From contig NZ_JAJMOY010000001.1 in NCBI RefSeq assembly GCF_020991415.1, positions 1,054,001 through 1,118,000 of the forward strand: a stretch of DNA of 64,000 nt, given 5' to 3'. The notes beneath the pieces are model-generated. The model worked only from the letters and a program-made list of their open reading frames with translations, made no database searches and had not been told where the DNA came from. Shown in pieces: positions 59,769-64,000 of the stretch. This stretch comes from Flavobacterium sp. ENC. GTDB taxonomy: Bacteria; Bacteroidota; Bacteroidia; Flavobacteriales; Flavobacteriaceae. The position numbers and the translations under genes are program-made. Every line of letters begins with the position of its first letter. The first letter of the stretch is position 1.

Positions 59769-62534
59769 ATGATAAATACTTCTTTTCTCGAAAAAATAGC
59801 CGCTGTTATAATTCAGGATTATTCCGGTAAACTTGCTGAAACTACTATTATTCTCCCAAATAAAAGAGCAAAGGTTTTTTTAATTGAAGCTTTAAAAAAA
59901 GAAACAACCCATACAATTCTTTCTCCCGATATCATTAGCATAGAGGATTTCGTGCAGGATGTCGCATCCATTCGGTCTGTTGATTCCATTGAACTTTTGT
60001 TTGAATTCTATGAAGTATATCTTTCGGTTACAGAAAAACAAAACCAGCAGTCCTTCGAATTATTTGCCAATTGGGCAAAAACACTTCTTCAGGATTTTAA
60101 TGAAATTGACCGTTACCTATTAGATCCTTCGCATGTTTTGTCTTATCTGAATGATATTGAAGATATCAAAAAGTGGGGAATAGAAGTCGAAAATAAAACA
60201 AAGCTTTTAGAAAAATATATTGATTTCTGGAAACTTCTTCCCTTGTATTATGAGTCTTTATACAATCATTTGCTTCATAAAGGAATAGGATATCAGGGTT
60301 TGATTTATCGGGAAGCAGTCCATAATTTAAATCATTTTTCGAATACAACTTCAGGGCGCAATTTTGTTTTTGCGGGTTTCAACGCATTAAATGCTGCTGA
60401 AGAAAAAATCGTACAGCATCTTTTAGCCCTAGATCAGGCTAAAATTTATTGGGACGTGGATCAGACTTTCCTTAATGATCCTTATCACGATGCAGGACTT
60501 TTTGTCCGTCGCTTTAAAGAAAACTGGAAACACTATAAGTCGAATCCTTTTGAATGGATTGTGGATGATTTTTCACAATCAAAAAATATTCAGGTTATCG
60601 GAACTCCAAAAACGATCGGCCAGGCCAAATTAGCAGGAAGTATCATCGAAAAAATAGTTGCTGAAAATCCCTTAACCTCCCTTGATAAGGTTGCCATTGT
60701 TTTAGGTGAAGAGAATCTTTTAATGCCCGTTTTGTACGCTTTACCTTCTTCGGTTGGGTCTTTGAATATCACTATGGGATATTCTGGTAAAAATAATCCA
60801 TCGCAAATATTGATCGCGAAATTATTTAAAATGCATACCAATGCACTATCCAGAAAAGGAGAAAGCTATGTTTTTTATTATAAGGATATATTGGATATCT
60901 TAACGCATCCTCTTGTGGAGCCTTATGCCCATACTGGTAATCTGGTTAAGATCATAAAAGAGAATAATTATACTTTTATTACACACAACAGATTGTTTGA
61001 ACTGAATTCAGATGTATCGGATCTTTTTAAATTACTCTTTCAAAAATGGGAGAACGGATCGGTGGCAGTTCTTGAAAACATTTCAACGCTTTTGCTTGTA
61101 ATCAAGGAAAATTTCAGCCACGACAATGAAGAAGAAAAAATTGCTAAGGCTTTTGTCTTTGCTATTTTTAAAGTGATCAATAAACTGATTAATTATTATT
61201 CCAGACACACACATATTGACAATATTGATACGCTGTACGCGATTTACAAACAGGTAATCGATGTAGCTGAAGTTTCTTTTGAGGGTGAGCCTTTGAAAGG
61301 ATTGCAGATTATGGGGGTTCTGGAAAGCCGTGTTCTGGATTTTGATACTGTAATCGTAACTTCTATGAATGAAGGAAAATTTCCTGCCGGGAAATCCCAA
61401 AATTCATTTATTCCTTATGATGTAAAAAAAGAATTGGGTCTGCCAACTTTTAAAGAGAAGGATGCGATTTATACCTATCACTTTTACCATTTGTTGCAAA
61501 GGGCAAAAAATATTTTCCTGATTTACAATACGGAAAATGATGGTTTAGATGCCGGGGAACGCAGTCGCTTTATAACGCAGCTGGAAGTCGAAAAGCAAGT
61601 AAAGCATAACCTTACTTTTGATATTTACAATCCTGTTTTGCCAACAACGGCTTACAAACCAATGGTAATTCCGAAATCTGAAGCGGTTATGGAACGGTTA
61701 AAAGAAATTGCGGAGACTGGTTTTTCTCCGTCAGCTTTGACCAGTTATATCCGGAATCCGATTGAATTTTATTTTCAGAAAATCCTGCGGATTCGTGAAG
61801 TGGAAGAAGTCGAAGAAAATATTGCCCTGAATACACTGGGAACAATTATACATGAAACTTTAAAAGCATTATACGATCCTTTTGTAGACAAATTTATTTC
61901 GGAAGCGGATATAAAAAATTGTTTTAAACTGCTGGATGATGAAGTACTAAGGCAATTTAAAGTAGTTTATAAAGAAGGTGAAATAAAAAAAGGACGCAAT
62001 CTTTTGGCTTTTGAAGTAGCCAAACGAAATGTTTCCAACTTCCTGAAAATGGAACTGGATTCTATTGTAAACGGAGATGCCATTAAAATCATTGCTTTGG
62101 AAAAAACATTTAAGCGTCACTTCAGCCATCCTGATTTGCCATTTCCTGTTTTGATTAAAGGAAATGTGGACAGAATTGAACTGCGAAACGGAAAAGTAAG
62201 AATTATCGATTATAAGACCGGAAAAGTAGAGAAAACTAATGTGATACTTAAATCATGGAATGGATTAACTCAGGAGCTTAAAAATGACAAAATTATTCAG
62301 GTTCTGGCTTATGCGTATATGTTTGAGAAAGAAGCGGTGGATATTCCTATGGAAGTTGGAATTATCTCCTTCAAAAATTTAAAATCAGGATTTCTACCAT
62401 TTGGATTTAAGGAGGAGAAAGAACTGGATAGTACGGTCAGCAAAGAAATTCTACACAGTTACCTGGAAGAGATCGCTTTATTGCTAAAAGAAATTTTTGA
62501 TCCCGCTATTCCGTTTGAAGAAAAAATAAATTAG
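59769..62534 (+). CDS. AddB-like PD-(D/E)xK nuclease family protein
   Basis: From the ATG at 59769 the protein is 921 aa. The start (TTIILPNKRAKVFLIEAL) occupies the place of the AddB nucleotide-binding motif but lacks GxxGxGK, as in the inactivated-helicase group. A helicase-like middle includes MGVLESRVLDFDTVIVTSMNEG and FPAGKSQNSFIPY. The C-terminal nuclease has SPSALTSYIRNPIEFYFQKIL and RIIDYKTGKVEK. AddB proteins normally bind an iron-sulfur cluster through four cysteines around the nuclease; the SYxxCPF-type cysteine is replaced by asparagine here. It is the likely partner of the AddA-like protein. Confidence 0.87.
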   Translation: MINTSFLEKIAAVIIQDYSGKLAETTIILPNKRAKVFLIEALKKETTHTILSPDIISIEDFVQDVASIRSVDSIELLFEFYEVYLSVTEKQNQQSFELFANWAKTLLQDFNEIDRYLLDPSHVLSYLNDIEDIKKWGIEVENKTKLLEKYIDFWKLLPLYYESLYNHLLHKGIGYQGLIYREAVHNLNHFSNTTSGRNFVFAGFNALNAAEEKIVQHLLALDQAKIYWDVDQTFLNDPYHDAGLFVRRFKENWKHYKSNPFEWIVDDFSQSKNIQVIGTPKTIGQAKLAGSIIEKIVAENPLTSLDKVAIVLGEENLLMPVLYALPSSVGSLNITMGYSGKNNPSQILIAKLFKMHTNALSRKGESYVFYYKDILDILTHPLVEPYAHTGNLVKIIKENNYTFITHNRLFELNSDVSDLFKLLFQKWENGSVAVLENISTLLLVIKENFSHDNEEEKIAKAFVFAIFKVINKLINYYSRHTHIDNIDTLYAIYKQVIDVAEVSFEGEPLKGLQIMGVLESRVLDFDTVIVTSMNEGKFPAGKSQNSFIPYDVKKELGLPTFKEKDAIYTYHFYHLLQRAKNIFLIYNTENDGLDAGERSRFITQLEVEKQVKHNLTFDIYNPVLPTTAYKPMVIPKSEAVMERLKEIAETGFSPSALTSYIRNPIEFYFQKILRIREVEEVEENIALNTLGTIIHETLKALYDPFVDKFISEADIKNCFKLLDDEVLRQFKVVYKEGEIKKGRNLLAFEVAKRNVSNFLKMELDSIVNGDAIKIIALEKTFKRHFSHPDLPFPVLIKGNVDRIELRNGKVRIIDYKTGKVEKTNVILKSWNGLTQELKNDKIIQVLAYAYMFEKEAVDIPMEVGIISFKNLKSGFLPFGFKEEKELDSTVSKEILHSYLEEIALLLKEIFDPAIPFEEKIN

Positions 62535-62555
62535 ATGATTTGTGTTTTAAAAGAC

Positions 62556-62817
62556 GATTTTATTTTCAGTTGAAAAACAAAGGATAAACAGTTTTCGCAC
62601 AGATGGACATATTCAGCTGGTCTTAAACAAAAAAATAAAGCGGCTGTACGATGAGAAATTGCACTATTTTCAAATTGAAAGAACTCTTTTTAGCCATTCG
62701 AAATTTGTTTTATGAGAAGAAACCTGAGATAGATTATAACCAGACATGATTGACTGATTCAATGAACGAATTATGGAAAATCAAAAATTCAGGGCCGGAT
62801 TATTATGAATCCTAATT
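62556..62817 (+). pseudogene. Possible decayed gene fragments
   Basis: One plus-strand frame reads about 50 codons without a start codon (KTILFSVEKQR, DGHIQLVLNKKIKRLYDEKL and HYFQIERTLFSHSKFVL in parts) and stops at 62716. After a break another frame gives a short end, MNELWKIKNSGPDYYES. Both have protein-like composition with charged and aromatic residues, but no start site and no recognisable family, so this may be a decayed gene or chance. Confidence is low. Confidence 0.25.
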
Positions 62818-62883
62818 ACAAAAATGTAATCATGATTTCAACCCGGTTAATTTTACACAAAAAGGGTAAGTTCCATCCCATAA

Positions 62884-62926
62884 GTAAAAAAGCAGAAATT
62901 GTTAGAGAACAATTTCCGCTTTTTTT
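62884..62926. terminator. Bidirectional terminator next to the 47-aa gene
   Basis: AGCAGAAATTGTT and AACAATTTCCGCT pair over 13 positions with one mismatch around AGAG, with an A run before and a T run after, so it can act on both strands. It lies 12 bases beyond the stop of the 47-aa minus-strand gene. Confidence 0.85.
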
Positions 62927-62937
62927 GTAAGTAATTT

Positions 62938-63081
62938 TTAGCTGAATATTTTTTTAAAGAAACCTTTCTTTTTCTGTTCCTCTGTTATCGTATTGTTTAT
63001 GCTTCCGTTCTCAAAACGAAATCTTCTAAACTTCATCAGTTTTACATTCAGATCAAAGCGTAATTCGTCTACCGTTTTCAT
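62938..63081 (-). CDS. Small basic protein of 47 aa divergent from Roadblock cassette 2
   Basis: A short frame starts MKTVDELRFDLNVKLMKF, continues RRFRFENGSINNTITEEQ and ends KKKGFFKKIFS. It is basic and without a membrane segment. Support that it is real: a full TAAATTTG promoter box at 63105-63098, 17 bases before the ATG, a strong terminator 12 bases after the stop, and protein-like composition. It diverges from the second Roadblock pair, exactly as the 71-aa gene does from the first, and both end with a KG-[LF]-FK motif. The function is unknown. Confidence 0.65.
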   Translation of the reverse strand: MKTVDELRFDLNVKLMKFRRFRFENGSINNTITEEQKKKGFFKKIFS

Positions 63082-63097
63082 TTGGATAATTTTTTTG

Positions 63098-63105
63098 CAA
63101 ATTTA
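63098..63105 (-). promoter_or_regulatory. TAnnTTTG box of the 47-aa gene
   Basis: The minus-strand sequence TAAATTTG is a full -7 match 17 bases before the ATG. The close spacing implies an almost leaderless message. Confidence 0.55.
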
Positions 63106-63330
63106 GGAAAAACTTCCCGTAAACCCGCTGATGCCAAAGGTTAATCGCATCATTTGATTTTTATTGAACAGATTGTTTGAATTGTAGTTGAATTTCTTTT
63201 TTCTGTTAAATTTTTTTGCAGAATTTATTTTAAAAAGAGTTAAAAATTAAAGTATAAATAAAAGTAGGTCAGGTGATTAGCAGGCCTGTTTTTTTAACAA
63301 GTGTTTAGCGGACAATTCTGTTTATTGAAA

Positions 63331-63338
63331 TATCTTTG
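63331..63338 (+). promoter_or_regulatory. TAnnTTTG box of Roadblock cassette 2
   Basis: TATCTTTG is a full -7 match 32 bases before the ATG of the first Roadblock gene at 63370. No well spaced TTTG is visible upstream. Confidence 0.55.
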
Positions 63339-63369
63339 AAGATTATTTTAAAATTTTTATAACAATAAT

Positions 63370-63690
63370 ATGATTGATTTAAATACACTGGTTGAGGAAA
63401 CAGGAGCAGAATCCGGATTGGTTTTTAATATAGATGGAATTTTGGTAGAATCAGTTAATCTTGAATACGACGGGAATGTGGCTGCAATGATAGGGATGAT
63501 ATTAAAGATGTGCCTGGAAATGACGGAAGATGTAAATAATGGAGATTTAAAACAGGTAATGATTAAAAACAACGATGGTATCGTGGTGGCAAATAAGAAT
63601 TCGGATGATAATTGCGTGGCACTGCTTTCTAAAGATATTAGTAAAATGGGACTTCTGTTACGCAGAATGGATACCGTTTTCAACAATTAA
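63370..63690 (+). CDS. Roadblock/LC7-fold protein, first gene of cassette 2
   Basis: The 106-aa protein has the Roadblock pattern: ESGLVFNIDGILVESVNLE, the helix NVAAMIGMILKMCLEMTEDV, LKQVMIKNNDGIVVANKN and CVALLSKDISKMGLLLRRM. It aligns along its whole length with the protein at 52086-52442, sharing the helix AAM and the LKQ, NDG/EGVV and GLLxR positions. It is followed after 17 bases by the second Roadblock gene. No GTPase gene is visible before the window ends. Confidence 0.85.
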   Translation: MIDLNTLVEETGAESGLVFNIDGILVESVNLEYDGNVAAMIGMILKMCLEMTEDVNNGDLKQVMIKNNDGIVVANKNSDDNCVALLSKDISKMGLLLRRMDTVFNN

Positions 63691-63707
63691 TTAAATACAA
63701 TTAAAAC

Positions 63708-64000
63708 ATGTCAGATTTTTTACAGAATTTTCAAAACGATTTAAAAGAGAATATTAACGGGTTTATTGCCGTTTCAGTAACTCAGGTCGAAACAGGAATG
63801 TCTTATTGCTCGCTTTCTTTAAATCCGGCTTTTGACCCGGAATTAGCTTCCGCTTATAATTTAGAAGTTGTAAAAGCAAAATTAAACGCTATCAAAGCTT
63901 TGGGACTGGATCAAAAAATCAATGATATCCTAATTACATTAACAGATCAGATTCATATTATTGATGTTTCTGAAGATGGAAGTTATTTTATTTATCTGGC
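63708..64000 (+). CDS. Roadblock/LC7-fold protein, second gene of cassette 2 (cut by window edge)
   Basis: The frame starts ATG at 63708 and is open to the window end: 97 codons are visible of an expected 126 or so. It reads MSDFLQNFQNDLKENINGFI, then FDPELASAYNLEVVKAKLNA, then DILITLTDQIHIID and ends in FIYLA at the edge. Over the aligned 84 residues it shares 57 with the product of 51673-52053 by hand count, so the two are paralogues. It follows the first Roadblock gene by 17 bases, and the missing part should hold the last helix. Confidence 0.85.
   Translation, partial: MSDFLQNFQNDLKENINGFIAVSVTQVETGMSYCSLSLNPAFDPELASAYNLEVVKAKLNAIKALGLDQKINDILITLTDQIHIIDVSEDGSYFIYL

Larger units (their letters stand above)
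62535..62937. other. 403-bp region without an intact gene
   Basis: No complete gene is seen. A remnant-like stretch occupies 62556-62817 and a bidirectional terminator 62884-62926. The base composition is not unusual for the window. Confidence 0.6.
63082..63369. other. 288-bp divergent gap of Roadblock cassette 2
   Basis: AT-rich sequence with the promoter box of the 47-aa gene at its left end and TATCTTTG at 63331-63338 towards the Roadblock pair. A weak CAGG/CCTG hairpin with a T run lies near 63271-63297. No open frame is seen. Confidence 0.55.

Noticed and set aside
63271..63297. Weak CAGG/CCTG hairpin followed by T residues before Roadblock cassette 2
   Set aside because: The stem is only four base pairs and no transcript from upstream would need it.
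1..64000. CRISPR array, insertion sequence, prophage, tRNA or rRNA genes
   Set aside because: No regularly spaced direct repeats, no transposase or phage gene, and no tRNA- or rRNA-like sequence were recognised. The gap repeats are inverted word arrays, not spacer arrays.

Overview
The window is a stretch of chromosome from a member of Flavobacteriaceae, most likely Flavobacterium (Bacteroidota). The evidence is AT-rich DNA, short A-rich start regions without strong Shine-Dalgarno sequences, repeated TAnnTTTG promoter boxes with occasional TTTG upstream boxes, a TonB-dependent receptor with an N-terminal carboxypeptidase-regulatory-like domain, a type IX secretion protein resembling PorZ, a complete Bat (aerotolerance) operon and an OmpA protein with thrombospondin type 3 repeats. 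No rRNA, tRNA, CRISPR array, prophage or insertion sequence was seen. Nearly all genes are chromosomal housekeeping or envelope genes.

Layout. 1-6.8 kb: nicotinamide phosphoribosyltransferase (nadV), then on the minus strand yicC-gmk-nadD-membrane protein, an ArsC-like protein, a DinB-family protein, an RlpA-like protein and a small membrane protein. 6.8-13.8 kb: a TonB-dependent receptor, pgi, a lipocalin-like protein with an atypical SDR protein, and a divergent AraC regulator. 13.8-19.5 kb: aromatic amino acid breakdown, with tryptophan 2,3-dioxygenase coupled to a DUF3108 protein and an M23 lipoprotein, then hppD and hmgA. 19.7-26.1 kb: a patatin/Omp85-like protein, an XAC2610-like protein, uvrC, an aspartoacylase-family protein and 5-formyl-THF cyclo-ligase. 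26.2-35.6 kb: the minus-strand bat operon, in transcription order moxR, DUF58, a two-TM BatD-like protein, batA, batB, batC, batD, batE. 35.8-43.4 kb: an aldo/keto reductase, an SDR, an AlbA_2 protein, a DUF3298-like lipoprotein, a cystathionine gamma-synthase/lyase, an outer-membrane barrel and gdhA. 43.5-53.6 kb: porZ-like, acyltransferase, recO, ileS, a DksA-like protein, an inserted Roadblock cassette, lspA. 53.7-62.5 kb: an AddA-like helicase-nuclease, kbl, an OmpA/TSP3 protein and an AddB-like nuclease. 62.5-64 kb: a probable gene remnant, an unlisted 47-aa gene and a second Roadblock cassette cut by the window edge.

The most unusual content is of two kinds. First, two copies of a small cassette lie about 11 kb apart. 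Each has two consecutive Roadblock/LC7-fold genes, and divergent from them a small lysine-rich protein ending in a similar KG-[LF]-FK motif. The second Roadblock proteins of the two copies are 57/84 identical by hand count. One copy sits between the DksA-like gene and lspA, bounded by two near-identical terminators. I cannot assign a function; no partner GTPase is visible in the window.

Second, many intergenic gaps are filled with short words repeated in tandem and then in inverted orientation, so that each gap can fold into a hairpin. Every gap of 35 bp or more within the bat operon has such words, and the word differs between gaps. The AAATTCCAAATTCC word recurs at three places, one of them a perfect 25-bp inverted repeat. 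Other observations are a GIHH in place of HIGH in IleRS, a likely independent small RNA at about 16.8-16.9 kb, a shared GAAAACGTTTT palindrome before gdhA and pgi, and an M23 peptidase with HxC instead of HxH.
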